A DNA stretch of 64,000 bases, from assembly GCA_965228695.1 (NCBI GenBank), contig CBDDIB010000002.1:1178001-1242000 (forward strand), in the 5' to 3' direction. Every line of letters starts with the position of its first letter. The stretch's first letter is position 1. Source of the stretch: JAJFJD01 sp965228695. GTDB taxonomy: Bacteria; Pseudomonadota; Alphaproteobacteria; UBA8366. A program made the translations under genes and the position numbers. Below the pieces are notes generated by a model. That model ran no database searches and had not been told where the DNA came from. It worked only from the letters and a program-made list of their open reading frames with translations. This document shows positions 35,295 through 44,209 of the stretch, in pieces.

Positions 35295-36316
35295 GCCTCG
35301 CACATATTGCCGAGCTTGGCGAACACCGTTTCGCGGTCAAGCATGGCGAGGCCGCAATCGGGGCCGGCGATCAGCCGGTCGGCGTCGATATGTTTCAGCG
35401 CGTCCGTTAGCCGGGCCCGGATTTCCTCTACGGACTCGATCCGGGTCGCGGCGATCTGCACCGTGCCGAGAATCACACTGGTTTGCTCGAAGGCGCGCAA
35501 CAGGGCGAGGTCGTTGTAGCGGTGCGCGTCCTCGATGGAAACGCAGTCGATCGCCAGATCGTCCAACCCTTTCGACAGTTGGAAATAGGATTCGCGCGGG
35601 GCTTTCGGGAAATCCTCCAGATCGACCGCAGACGGATAGCCGCAACAGATATGCACGACGCGGGTGACCGCCGGATCGAGACCGTCGAAGGCGCGCGCCA
35701 GCGTCGATAATCCCCAGTCCGTTGCCGCCTCCGCCCGGCGGGCGAAGACCGGCTCGTCGATCTGGATATAGCGGCATCCGGCTTCGGCCAGCGATTTCGC
35801 TTCGTAATTCAACGCATCGGCGAGGTCGGCGCCCAGCGCGGCCTCGTCCCGGTAGTGCGCATCGACCGTCGAATCGACGATGGTCATCGGCCCCGGCATG
35901 GTGATCTTGACCGGATTGTCCGTCGCGGCTTGCGCGCGTTTCCAATCGTCGGCCAGGAAATGCGGCCCCGTCGTGATTTTGCCGACCACGGTCGGGAACT
36001 TCGCCTTCCACGCGCCGCCGCGCGTCACGCGGTCCGACAGGTTTTCGAAATTGATCCCGCCGAGATGCCGCAAGTGATAATGCACGTAATGCGACCGCGG
36101 CGTTTCCCCATCCGTCGGGATGTCGATCCCCGCGTCCACCTGATGCCGAACGTTCTCGTGGGTCGCCCGTTCGAGAAGCGCGTCGTCTTCGGCGGTGCGG
36201 GCCGCGAGGTATTCGGAATACCGCTGCGTCGGGTCCGGATGTTTCGGCACGAAGGGTGGAATGCGCAGGTAGTCCGGCTTCGGATAGCTGCCGATCGTCG
36301 TCGTTGTAATTGCCAT
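35279..36316 (-). CDS. core-MetE-like cobalamin-independent methyltransferase
   Basis: A 345-residue protein corresponding to the catalytic half of MetE (UROD/MetE-like barrel). Zinc-binding positions are recognisable: His and Cys in HICCGYP, the acidic residue in the IEDAHRYND region, and Cys in AGPDCGLAM near the end; IGSYPKP and DGETPRSHY near the N-terminus match the family. Stand-alone C-terminal MetE proteins can demethylate or transfer methyl groups from various donors to thiols. The ATG at 36316 fits gggagg better than the GTG at 36322. It is the last gene of the dctPQM operon (21-base gap), hinting that the TRAP cargo is a methylated compound. Confidence 0.85.
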   Translation of the reverse strand: MAITTTTIGSYPKPDYLRIPPFVPKHPDPTQRYSEYLAARTAEDDALLERATHENVRHQVDAGIDIPTDGETPRSHYVHYHLRHLGGINFENLSDRVTRGGAWKAKFPTVVGKITTGPHFLADDWKRAQAATDNPVKITMPGPMTIVDSTVDAHYRDEAALGADLADALNYEAKSLAEAGCRYIQIDEPVFARRAEAATDWGLSTLARAFDGLDPAVTRVVHICCGYPSAVDLEDFPKAPRESYFQLSKGLDDLAIDCVSIEDAHRYNDLALLRAFEQTSVILGTVQIAATRIESVEEIRARLTDALKHIDADRLIAGPDCGLAMLDRETVFAKLGNMCEAARSL

Positions 36317-36337
36317 GCTCACCTCCCGGATGGTCGT

Positions 36338-37642
36338 TTAGTTATACAGGAGTCCGGGCAGCCAGGTGACCAGCGGCGGGTAGACGATGATGATGCAGAC
36401 CAGCAGGAACAGCATCAGGATGAAGGGCGTGACCCCGTAGAACAGGTCCGATACGGGGCCGCCGCCTCGGACGCCCTGCACCACGTAGAGGTTCATGCCG
36501 ACCGGCGGCGTGATCAGCGCCATTTCCATCATCAGCACGAGGAAGATGCCGAACCAGACCGGGTCGATGCCGAGATGCAGCACGATAGGGAAGACCACCG
36601 GGATCGTCCCCACCATCATCGACAGCGTTTCCAGAAAACACCCGAGGATCAGGTAGAACAGTACGAGCAGCCAGATCGTTGTGATCGCGTCGACCCCGAC
36701 CTGGGCGACGAAGTTGGTCATCGCCTGCGGCACGCCGAGAATCCCGACGATGAAGTTGAGGTAGAAGGCGGCGACGATGATCAGCAGGATCAGCGCCGTC
36801 GTCTTGACCGTCGAGGCGAAGGCTTCGTGCAGCGTCGATATCGTCATCTTCCCGTTCGCCGCGACGAGGATGGCCGCCATGACGACGCCAATGGCCGCCG
36901 CCTCGGTCGGGGTGGCCCACCCGAAATAGATACTGCCCATGACCACGGCGAAGATCGCGAGCGGCGGCAGCAGGGCGCCGAGCCGCCGCAGGCGGTCGGC
37001 CAGCGGTGCGCGTTCCTCCCGCGCGCCGGCGAAGGCCGGGCGCAACACGCAGGCGACCACGACGATCATCATGAACAGGCTGACCAGAAAGAGGCCCGGT
37101 ATGATGCCCGCGACGAACAGCTGGCCGATCGACGTATTGGTCAGCGCGCCGTAGATGATGAGGTTCACGCTGGGTGGGATCAGGATTCCCAGCGTCGCCC
37201 CCGCGGCAATGGTGCCGAGGACGAGGCGTTCATTGTATTGGCGGTGCTTGAATTCCGGCAGCGCGACCGTGCCGATCGTTGCGGCGGTCGCCACCGAGGA
37301 GCCGGAGACCGAGGCGAAGAGGCCGCAGGCGCCGATATTTGTGTGCAGCAGGCCGCCCGGTAGAACGCTCAACCAGTCCGCCAGCCCGTCATACATGCGT
37401 TTGGTGATGCCGCTGCGCAAAAGCAGTTCGCCCAGCAGCACGAAGAGCGGGATCGCGGTGAGCAGGAAATCGTTCATCACAGCCCACAGATTCGTGCCGA
37501 AAGCCAGGATGGTCGGCGGACCGAGGTAGATCGCCGCGCCGATCACGCTGATCGCCAGCATGGTCGTGGCGATATGGATGCCGCAGAACATCAGCCCCAG
37601 CATCAACAGGAATCCGATTACGGCGCCGCTGAAATCGATCAT
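36338..37642 (-). CDS. dctM: TRAP transporter large permease (DctM)
   Basis: A 434-residue DctM-type membrane subunit with about twelve hydrophobic segments. PLFVLLGELLLRSGI and GSSVATAATIGTVALPEF are recognisable DctM segments, as is the TPTEAAAIGVV motif near residue 247 that marks this family. It starts 3 bases after the DctQ stop codon. With DctQ and DctP it forms a sodium-driven secondary transporter for organic acids. Confidence 0.92.
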   Translation of the reverse strand: MIDFSGAVIGFLLMLGLMFCGIHIATTMLAISVIGAAIYLGPPTILAFGTNLWAVMNDFLLTAIPLFVLLGELLLRSGITKRMYDGLADWLSVLPGGLLHTNIGACGLFASVSGSSVATAATIGTVALPEFKHRQYNERLVLGTIAAGATLGILIPPSVNLIIYGALTNTSIGQLFVAGIIPGLFLVSLFMMIVVVACVLRPAFAGAREERAPLADRLRRLGALLPPLAIFAVVMGSIYFGWATPTEAAAIGVVMAAILVAANGKMTISTLHEAFASTVKTTALILLIIVAAFYLNFIVGILGVPQAMTNFVAQVGVDAITTIWLLVLFYLILGCFLETLSMMVGTIPVVFPIVLHLGIDPVWFGIFLVLMMEMALITPPVGMNLYVVQGVRGGGPVSDLFYGVTPFILMLFLLVCIIIVYPPLVTWLPGLLYN

Positions 37643-37645
37643 GGG

Positions 37646-38218
37646 TCAGGCATCCCGCCGGGATTTCGCGAGGTCTTGGACCTGTTCCTCGACCTCTTCA
37701 CGGATCGTGACCGGGCCGAAATCCCGGTTGACCGCATCCGGATCGCGGAAGAAGGCGATCACGGCCCGCCCGGTCACGAAAAGCGCCGCGACGGCGAATA
37801 GGATCAGTCCGCCGGCCCAAAGGCTTTGCGGAATCCAAAGCGGCGTTTGCAGCGGTGTACTCGCAAGGCTGCCGAACTCGATGCTCTGCTGCAACGTCGC
37901 GCAGGCGCGCCACGCCATGAACGTCGCGAAGGCCGCGAGCGAGATATAGGCAAGCAGATTGAAGATTGCCTGCGGTGCGCCGGACAGCCGCGACACCAAG
38001 AGATCGATCCGCGTGTGGCTGCGATGAACGAGGGCGAATCCGAACCCGCCGGCGGTGCCCGCCGCCAACACATAGCCGCCGATCTCGTCGGCGCCTTGGA
38101 AAGAATAGTTGAACAGCTTGCGGGCGAGAATCTCGACGACGATGAAGATGGACAAGGCGAAGAAGGCGTATCCGGCCACGATGGCGACGCCGTGCAGCAG
38201 TGATCTCAAACGATCCAT
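37646..38218 (-). CDS. dctQ: TRAP transporter small permease (DctQ)
   Basis: A 190-residue membrane protein with four hydrophobic segments. The helix I/II region VEILARKLFNYSFQGADEIGGYVL carries the R-x-x-F and E-x-x-G residues of DctQ proteins (split here over about 31-54), and HRSHTRIDLL follows. The start at 38218 has a gaggg site; an upstream ATG at 38257 would add 13 charged residues. It is encoded between dctP and dctM, 89 bases after dctP. Confidence 0.88.
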   Translation of the reverse strand: MDRLRSLLHGVAIVAGYAFFALSIFIVVEILARKLFNYSFQGADEIGGYVLAAGTAGGFGFALVHRSHTRIDLLVSRLSGAPQAIFNLLAYISLAAFATFMAWRACATLQQSIEFGSLASTPLQTPLWIPQSLWAGGLILFAVAALFVTGRAVIAFFRDPDAVNRDFGPVTIREEVEEQVQDLAKSRRDA

Positions 38219-38307
38219 GGCAACCCTCGGGCGGTCTCGCCGCGCGGAACGCCCCACTCCGGCGGGAGCGAGGCGTTCGGTGCGTCGGTTATCTTAGATC
38301 GGGATCG

Positions 38308-39357
38308 TTACTTGGCGGAAATATTCCGAACTTTTCCGATCGTCGCGTCCCAAATCTTGGAACACTCGGCGAAGACACCGTTGCAGGTCTCCTTCCACTT
38401 CGGCAGGATTTCCTTGACCGAGGCTTTCTGTACGGCCGCCCGGTCCGCCGCCGACGGCGACACCAATTTCATGTTGAACTTGTTGTAGTTCTTGCACTCG
38501 GCGCCGCCGGTATTGCAGGCAATCGCCCAGCCATTGTTCTGTTTGGCCAGATTCCAGAAGCCTTTCTCGAAATCCTTGAACGCGGCCTCCAGTTTCGATT
38601 TCTGATCCGCGGACAGCGAATTCCACTTGTCCAAATTCATGAAATGTCCGTTGACCGACCAACTGATGCCCAGCGGCAGGAAGTGAGTGGTCACCTCCGG
38701 CCATTTGCCGGTGTTGCCCGACGTCGGCGAGGTGATGGCACAGTCGGCCACGCCGCGTTGCAGCGCCGGATAGACTTCCTTGAACTGCAGCGTCACCGGG
38801 GTTGCGCCGAGATAGCTGACCAAGGCCGACATTGACGGCGTGTAGGACCGGATCTTGAGGCCTTTGAGATCGCTCAGCGTCTTGATATCCGCTTTGCAAT
38901 AGAAGACCTGCGGTCCGTACGGCCAGAGGGTCAGCGTCTTGGCGTTGAATCGTTCGGCCACCCGCTTCGAGAAAGCGTCGCGATAGGCGTCGATCGACTC
39001 CCGCAGCTCGTCCATGGTGGTGGAAACGCCGATCAGATCGATGCCTTCGAGAAAGGGATCGTCGCGCGCCGCCGACCCGATCGTCGTTTCGACGATATCG
39101 AAGGTGCCGCTTTTCACCATCCGCAGCGTGTCCTGCATGTTGATTCCGACCACGTCCAGCGGATTGTAGTTCACCGCCACGTCGAGGCCGGTCTTTTTCG
39201 CGAGATTGCTGTAGAAATCCCGTTCAAGCTGGACATGGAACTTATGGGTCGAAACGAGGCCGCTGGCCCGCAGTTGCAGCGTGTCGGCCATGGCGGCGCT
39301 GCCGAACCCGAACGCAACGGCGGATACCAAAGCCAGTTTTGATAGATGCTTTTGCAT
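38308..39357 (-). CDS. dctP: TRAP transporter periplasmic binding protein (DctP)
   Basis: A 349-residue DctP-type protein. It has a signal peptide (MQKHLSKLALVSAVAFGFG, cleavage after AMA) and a good agggagaagaa site before the ATG. The GLKIRSYTP segment contains the Arg that binds the substrate carboxylate in nearly all DctP proteins, and ATPVTLQFKEVYPALQRGVAD is the conserved helix after it (split here around residues 180-200). Four cysteines in the C-terminal half (CNTGG, ECKN, ETCNG, AECSK) may form disulfides. Cargo: probably an organic acid, not further defined. Confidence 0.92.
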   Translation of the reverse strand: MQKHLSKLALVSAVAFGFGSAAMADTLQLRASGLVSTHKFHVQLERDFYSNLAKKTGLDVAVNYNPLDVVGINMQDTLRMVKSGTFDIVETTIGSAARDDPFLEGIDLIGVSTTMDELRESIDAYRDAFSKRVAERFNAKTLTLWPYGPQVFYCKADIKTLSDLKGLKIRSYTPSMSALVSYLGATPVTLQFKEVYPALQRGVADCAITSPTSGNTGKWPEVTTHFLPLGISWSVNGHFMNLDKWNSLSADQKSKLEAAFKDFEKGFWNLAKQNNGWAIACNTGGAECKNYNKFNMKLVSPSAADRAAVQKASVKEILPKWKETCNGVFAECSKIWDATIGKVRNISAK

Positions 39358-39589
39358 TATTCTTCTCCCTGCACGAAGCGACTATGTTGAACGGCCCAAA
39401 CCGGATGCGCCGCGAATAGCGCGGGGGCCGTATACGCGGACCGTCTTGCCGGTCCGGTTCTTAGTTCTGTTTATTCAAAGTGTATGCCAACAGAGACCAA
39501 GACTCTAACCTGTTGCCATATATTCTTTTTTTCTATGCCGACGTGGGCAAGTGATAAATTTGTTGCCTTCGTCAGGCACGTTTCATTGC

Positions 39590-40501
39590 TCAATCTTTGG
39601 GCAGTGGTGGATAGTGTGCCTTAAAGTGGCGCGCGATCTCAAGTCGCGGTGCGACCCAGATTTGCGCGCCCAGTGTGTCGAGATGGTTCAAGATCGCCTC
39701 GACCGCGGCGAACCGGCCGGGTCTGCCTGTGATGCGCAGGTGCAGCCCGATGTTGAGCAGTTTCGGGGCGCCGCGGTGTCCTTCCTCGATCAAGACCTCG
39801 AGCGCGTCGATGACATAGTCGACGAATTCGGCCGACCGGGCGAAGCCGTTCGGGTGGAAGAACTTCATGTCGTTGCTGTCCAGGGCGTAGGGCAGGATCA
39901 GCAACGGCTGTGTGCCGGCGTTGTAGTCGTAGTAAGGCAGGTCGTCGTCGAAGGCGTTCGAATTGTATTCGAAGCCCAGATCGCAAAGCAGTTTCCGTGT
40001 GTAGACGCTCTCGCTGCCGCGGCAGAAGAATCCGGATGGGCGTTCGCCGGTCGCAGCCTCGGTAACCGCAATGCAGCGTTCGAGGACGGCGCGTTCCTCG
40101 GCTTCCGACGTGAATTCCGCGTGTGTCGTCCAGCGCCAGCTGTGACAGGCCGGTTCGTGCCCGCGCGCGACCACCTCGGCCGCAAGCGCTGGCACACGTT
40201 CGATGGCGCGGCCGCACATGAAGAACGTGACCTTCCGGTTATGGCGGTCGAGCGCATCGAGGAACCGCCACAGGCCCGCGCGCATGCCGTAGGAGAAAAT
40301 CTGCTCCATCCCGATGTCGCGAACCCCGTCCGGGACGACGCTCAGCACCTCGCCGACACGCTCGGCGGCGGGGTCGCCTTGCTCGATAGAGAATTCCGCG
40401 CCTTCCTCGAAATTGACCACGATCGAAACGGCGACTGCGGCCCCGTTCGGCCATTGGATGGTCGGCCGGTCGCGTCCATATCCGATGAGATCCCGGATCA
40501 T
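39590..40501 (-). CDS. polysaccharide deacetylase-family protein, PuuE/allantoinase-like
   Basis: A 303-residue NodB-fold protein. VVNFEEGAE near residues 28-36, VTFFMCGRA near 90 and GHEPACHSWRW near 113 follow the PuuE pattern rather than that of chitin deacetylases; the metal-binding Asp of true deacetylases is replaced (NFEE), suggesting hydrolase chemistry without the usual metal site, as in PuuE allantoinases. The gene starts 6 bases after the quinone oxidoreductase stop, so it is the third gene of a ThDP enzyme-Qor-deacetylase operon. Substrate unknown; a cyclic ureide or amide is plausible. Confidence 0.82.
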   Translation of the reverse strand: MIRDLIGYGRDRPTIQWPNGAAVAVSIVVNFEEGAEFSIEQGDPAAERVGEVLSVVPDGVRDIGMEQIFSYGMRAGLWRFLDALDRHNRKVTFFMCGRAIERVPALAAEVVARGHEPACHSWRWTTHAEFTSEAEERAVLERCIAVTEAATGERPSGFFCRGSESVYTRKLLCDLGFEYNSNAFDDDLPYYDYNAGTQPLLILPYALDSNDMKFFHPNGFARSAEFVDYVIDALEVLIEEGHRGAPKLLNIGLHLRITGRPGRFAAVEAILNHLDTLGAQIWVAPRLEIARHFKAHYPPLPKD

Positions 40502-40507
40502 GCCGCG

Positions 40508-41479
40508 TCAGACCGTCAACACGGTGCAGCCGGTCGTCTCGCGCGCCTCCAGGGCGCGGTGGGCTTCGGCTGCGTCCTTCAACGCGAATTGTTGGTTGAT
40601 CTCGATCCGGATGCCGCGTTTGACCGCGTCGAACAAAGTGTCGGCCAGTGCCAACATATCCGCGCGTTTTGCGGTGTGGGTGGCGAGAGTCGGGCGCGTG
40701 GCGTAGAGCGATCCGCCATTCTGCAGCATGCCGATATCGATCGGCGGAATTGCGCCGGATGCCGCGCCGAAGGATACGAACATGCCGAACGGCGCCAACG
40801 ATGCCATGGACGCTTCGAAGGTTGTCTTGCCGACTGCGTCGTACACGACGGACACGCCTTCGCCCTGGGTAATCTTCTGGACGCGTTCGGCGAAATCCTC
40901 GCGTGTGTAAATGATGGGATGTGTGCAGCCATACTCTTTCGCCAACGCCGCTTTCTCGTCCGTGCTGACGGTGCCGATCACGGTGGCGCCCAGCTCGCGC
41001 AGCAGTTGGCAGATGATCAAGCCGACCCCGCCGGCGGCGGCGTGGAACAACACCGTTTGCCCCTTTTCCACCTTGAAGGTCCGCGTCGTCAGGTAACAGG
41101 CGGTTAGGCCTTTCAGCATCATCGCGGCGGCTTGTTCGTCGGTGACCCAATCGGGGACCGGGATGAGGCGGTCCGCTGGCATGACCCGGGATTCGGCATA
41201 GGCCCCCGGCGCGCCCATCGCATAGGCGACGCGATCGCCGGGCTTGACCACGGTGACGCCGTCGCCGACCGCTTCCACGACTCCGCAGGCCTCCATGCCG
41301 ATACTGCCGGGGAGAGGCACCTTGTAAACGCCGCTTCGCTGCCGCGTTTCAATATAGTTCAGGCCGATTGCGGTTTGCGCGAGCTGCGCCTCGCCGGGAC
41401 CGGGGTCCTCGGCAGGGACTTCTTCCCACCGCATGACCTCGGGACCGCCGTACTCATGGATGCGGATTGCGTGCGGCAT
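40508..41479 (-). CDS. NADPH:quinone oxidoreductase (QOR-like zinc-free dehydrogenase)
   Basis: A 323-residue medium-chain reductase of the quinone oxidoreductase branch. It lacks zinc ligands and has the AAAGGVG NADPH motif near residues 149-155 and GVYKVPLPGSIGMEACG near 49-65. An aggag site precedes the ATG. Such enzymes reduce quinones or enones in the cytosol. It lies 21 bases after the ThDP enzyme gene and 6 bases before the deacetylase-like gene. Confidence 0.9.
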   Translation of the reverse strand: MPHAIRIHEYGGPEVMRWEEVPAEDPGPGEAQLAQTAIGLNYIETRQRSGVYKVPLPGSIGMEACGVVEAVGDGVTVVKPGDRVAYAMGAPGAYAESRVMPADRLIPVPDWVTDEQAAAMMLKGLTACYLTTRTFKVEKGQTVLFHAAAGGVGLIICQLLRELGATVIGTVSTDEKAALAKEYGCTHPIIYTREDFAERVQKITQGEGVSVVYDAVGKTTFEASMASLAPFGMFVSFGAASGAIPPIDIGMLQNGGSLYATRPTLATHTAKRADMLALADTLFDAVKRGIRIEINQQFALKDAAEAHRALEARETTGCTVLTV

Positions 41480-41500
41480 GGCTTCGGCTCCTGTCTAACG

Positions 41501-43135
41501 TTACGTCTTCGCACCCGCCGATGACGGGCGTTTGACCAGCGACCAGGTGTTCGGCACCTCGCCGATGGGCACTTCGATCAACGTCGGGCCCTTGGCGTTC
41601 AGCGCTTCCTTGAGCGCGGCGGCGAGTTCTTCCGGCCCGTCAGCGTGGATGCCGCGCGCGCCATAGGTTTCGGCCATCTTGGCGAAGTCCGGATTGTGCA
41701 GCTCGACCGCGATGTGTCGGCCGCCGTAGCCTTCCTTCTGGAAGCGCTTGACGTTGCCGTATGCGGCGTCGGCGAAAACGATCGTCACCAGGTCGATCCC
41801 GTGCGCCACCGCCGAGGAGAGTTCCTGCACGTTGAACATGAAGCCGCCGTCGCCGGAGATGCAGATCACCTTCTTGTCCGGCATCGCAACCTTCGCGCCG
41901 AGCGCGGTCGGGAAGCCGTAGCCGAGCGTCGCCTGATAGCCCGGCGTGATCAGCGTGCGCGGTTGGTAGACCGGGCACCAGTTCTGCATGAAGGTCGCCA
42001 TCTGCGTCACGTCGGTGACGAGGATGCCGTCCTCCGGCAGCGCATCGCGGATCACCTTGCCGAACCCGTATTGCGGTTGCAGGCCTTCGAGCTTGGCGAT
42101 GGTATCGGCCTTGACCGCATTGAGTTCCGCCTCGCGGGACTCGCGTTTTGAATTATGACGGCCGACTTTGTCGATCAGCACCGGCAGGGCCTTCTTGGCG
42201 CTGGAGATGACGGTGATATCGGCCTCGCGCGGCAGCTTGGCTTGCCGGGGATCGACATCGATGCGGATCAGTTTGACCTCTGTTTCCCGGCCCCAGGCAA
42301 GGGCGGGCGACGAGAAGCGCGTGCCGACCACCAGCGCCACATCGGCGTCCTCCCAAACCGTCTGTCCCGCGATCATCGTTTGCGCCAGATGGTGGCGGTC
42401 GGTCAGGGCGCCGCGGCCGGTCCGGCTCATGACGACCGGGGCTTCCAACGTTTCGGCGATGGCCTGCAGTTCGGTCTCCGCGCCGAACACGCCGCTGCCG
42501 ACGAAGATCATCGGTTTCTTCGCCTTGCCCAGCATTTCCGCCGCTTTTTCCAGCAGGTCTTCGTCCGGCTCGGGGGCCGCGTCGTAGTCCGTTGGGTCCA
42601 ACAGATTGATGTCCTCGACCTTGCCCATCATGTCGGGCGCCATCTCGAAGACGACCGGTTGCTGGCGCGTGCCAAGCATTTCGCCGAACGCCGTTTCCAG
42701 GACTGCCGGCGCATCGGAAGGATTGTCCGCGCGGCCGACCCATTTCACGACGCCGCGCATCGCGTTGGTCTGGTCGCGGATCTCATGGGTGGCGCCGATG
42801 CCGACGCCAATCTGGTGCGACGGAATCTGCCCGGCGATGCAGATCACCGGCACATTCGAGCCGTCGGCGGTGCACAGCGCAGCGCCCGTGTTCAACAGGC
42901 CGGGGCCGGGACCGACGATGCACGCGCCGACCTTGCCGCTCGCCTGCGCATAGCCGAGCGCCATATACGCCGCACCCTGTTCATGGCGCGTATGGATCGT
43001 CCTAATCTGGTTGCGGGCCTCGTATAGCGCATCGAACGTGTTGTCGAGCTGCACGCCCGGCAGTCCGAAGATCGTATCGATGCCGTGATTGACGAGGGTT
43101 CGGACGATCGCTTGGCCGCCGGTCATTTCCGCCAT
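41501..43135 (-). CDS. thiamine diphosphate-dependent enzyme, acetolactate synthase-like
   Basis: A 544-residue three-domain ThDP enzyme. The N-terminal domain has GIDTIFGLPG and the activating Glu in TRHEQGAA (about residue 53). The C-terminal ThDP/Mg motif starts at GDGGFMFNVQEL; about 26 residues on, the usual Asn-Asp/Asn-Asn reads FADAAYGN, so the first metal-side Asn is Ala. This resembles acetolactate synthase-like or 2-hydroxyacyl-CoA lyase-like decarboxylases rather than biosynthetic IlvB, and no IlvN regulatory subunit is nearby. It is the first gene of its operon, divergent from an amidase. Confidence 0.87.
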   Translation of the reverse strand: MAEMTGGQAIVRTLVNHGIDTIFGLPGVQLDNTFDALYEARNQIRTIHTRHEQGAAYMALGYAQASGKVGACIVGPGPGLLNTGAALCTADGSNVPVICIAGQIPSHQIGVGIGATHEIRDQTNAMRGVVKWVGRADNPSDAPAVLETAFGEMLGTRQQPVVFEMAPDMMGKVEDINLLDPTDYDAAPEPDEDLLEKAAEMLGKAKKPMIFVGSGVFGAETELQAIAETLEAPVVMSRTGRGALTDRHHLAQTMIAGQTVWEDADVALVVGTRFSSPALAWGRETEVKLIRIDVDPRQAKLPREADITVISSAKKALPVLIDKVGRHNSKRESREAELNAVKADTIAKLEGLQPQYGFGKVIRDALPEDGILVTDVTQMATFMQNWCPVYQPRTLITPGYQATLGYGFPTALGAKVAMPDKKVICISGDGGFMFNVQELSSAVAHGIDLVTIVFADAAYGNVKRFQKEGYGGRHIAVELHNPDFAKMAETYGARGIHADGPEELAAALKEALNAKGPTLIEVPIGEVPNTWSLVKRPSSAGAKT

Positions 43136-43263
43136 GGGGCGCTCCCGTATGATTGTTTGCTGGCTTTCATCCCTTTTATCACGAATGCGGAATCAGGCGT
43201 AAATGCGCCCGTTTGGTATAGGATGGATCGCTGATAAATTTCACGCAGGAGAGCAACCCAACC

Positions 43264-44202
43264 ATGTCCCGGATCGTCCGTGTCGCCGCGGGCCAGCTCG
43301 GCCCCATCTCGCGCAACCACACGCGGGAGCAGACCGTCAAACGCATGATCGACCTGATGCGCGCCGCCCATGACCGGGGCGCGCAACTCATCGTCTTCCC
43401 CGAACTGGCGCTGACCACCTTCTTCCCGCGCTGGTACATGGAGGATCAGGCCGAGATCGACCGCCATTTCGAACGCGAGATGCCGAATGCCGATACGCAG
43501 CCGCTGTTCGACGAGGCGATAAAGCTCGGCATGGGTTTCTACCTTGGTTATGCGGAGCTGGCCGAGGAAGACGGTGAAATCCGCCACTACAACACGGCGA
43601 TCCTGGCCGGACCCGACGGCGGGATTATCGGCAAATACCGGAAAGTCCATCTGCCGGGGTCGGAGGAATTGCGTCCGGCTTTGAAATGGCAGCAACTCGA
43701 AAAGCGGTACTTCGACTACGGGAATCTGGGCTTCCCGGTGTTCAAGGGGATGGGCGGCATCCTCGGCATGGCGATTTGCAACGACCGGCGCTGGCCCGAG
43801 ACCTTTCGGGTGATGGGGCTGCAGGGCGTCGAGTTGGTGATGATCGGCTATAACTCGGCGGCACATGATCCGAACGGCGGCGAGGAGAGCTACGACCGGC
43901 GGGTCTTCCACAGCAACCTGGCCGCGCAGGCCGGGGCGTATCAGAACGCGACATGGGTGGTCAGCGTCGCCAAGGCCGGTGTGGAGGACGGCGCGGGACT
44001 GATCGGGTCGAGCGTGATCGTCGATCCGAACGGCCAGATCGTGGCGCAGGCGGAGACGACCGAGGACGAGTTGCTGGTGCACGATTGCGACTTGGACCTG
44101 TGTGCCCACGGCAAGGACAATATGTTCAATTTCGCGAAACACCGCCGGCCGCAGTACTACGGTCGCATCACCAGCCAGATCGGGGTCGAAACGCCGGAGT
44201 AG
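43264..44202 (+). CDS. N-carbamoyl-D-amino-acid hydrolase-like amidase (copy 1)
   Basis: A 312-residue nitrilase-superfamily amidase. The catalytic triad is complete: Glu47 (FPELALTTFFPRW), Lys127 (KYRKVHLPG) and Cys172 (AICNDRRWPE), at the same positions as in characterised D-carbamoylases, which convert N-carbamoyl-D-amino acids to the amino acid, ammonia and CO2. An aggag site lies before the ATG. About 6 kb downstream a second copy sits within a hydantoin operon. This copy is divergent from the ThDP enzyme operon and convergent with a porin gene (7-base gap). Confidence 0.88.
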   Translation: MSRIVRVAAGQLGPISRNHTREQTVKRMIDLMRAAHDRGAQLIVFPELALTTFFPRWYMEDQAEIDRHFEREMPNADTQPLFDEAIKLGMGFYLGYAELAEEDGEIRHYNTAILAGPDGGIIGKYRKVHLPGSEELRPALKWQQLEKRYFDYGNLGFPVFKGMGGILGMAICNDRRWPETFRVMGLQGVELVMIGYNSAAHDPNGGEESYDRRVFHSNLAAQAGAYQNATWVVSVAKAGVEDGAGLIGSSVIVDPNGQIVAQAETTEDELLVHDCDLDLCAHGKDNMFNFAKHRRPQYYGRITSQIGVETPE

Positions 44203-44209
44203 GAGGCTC

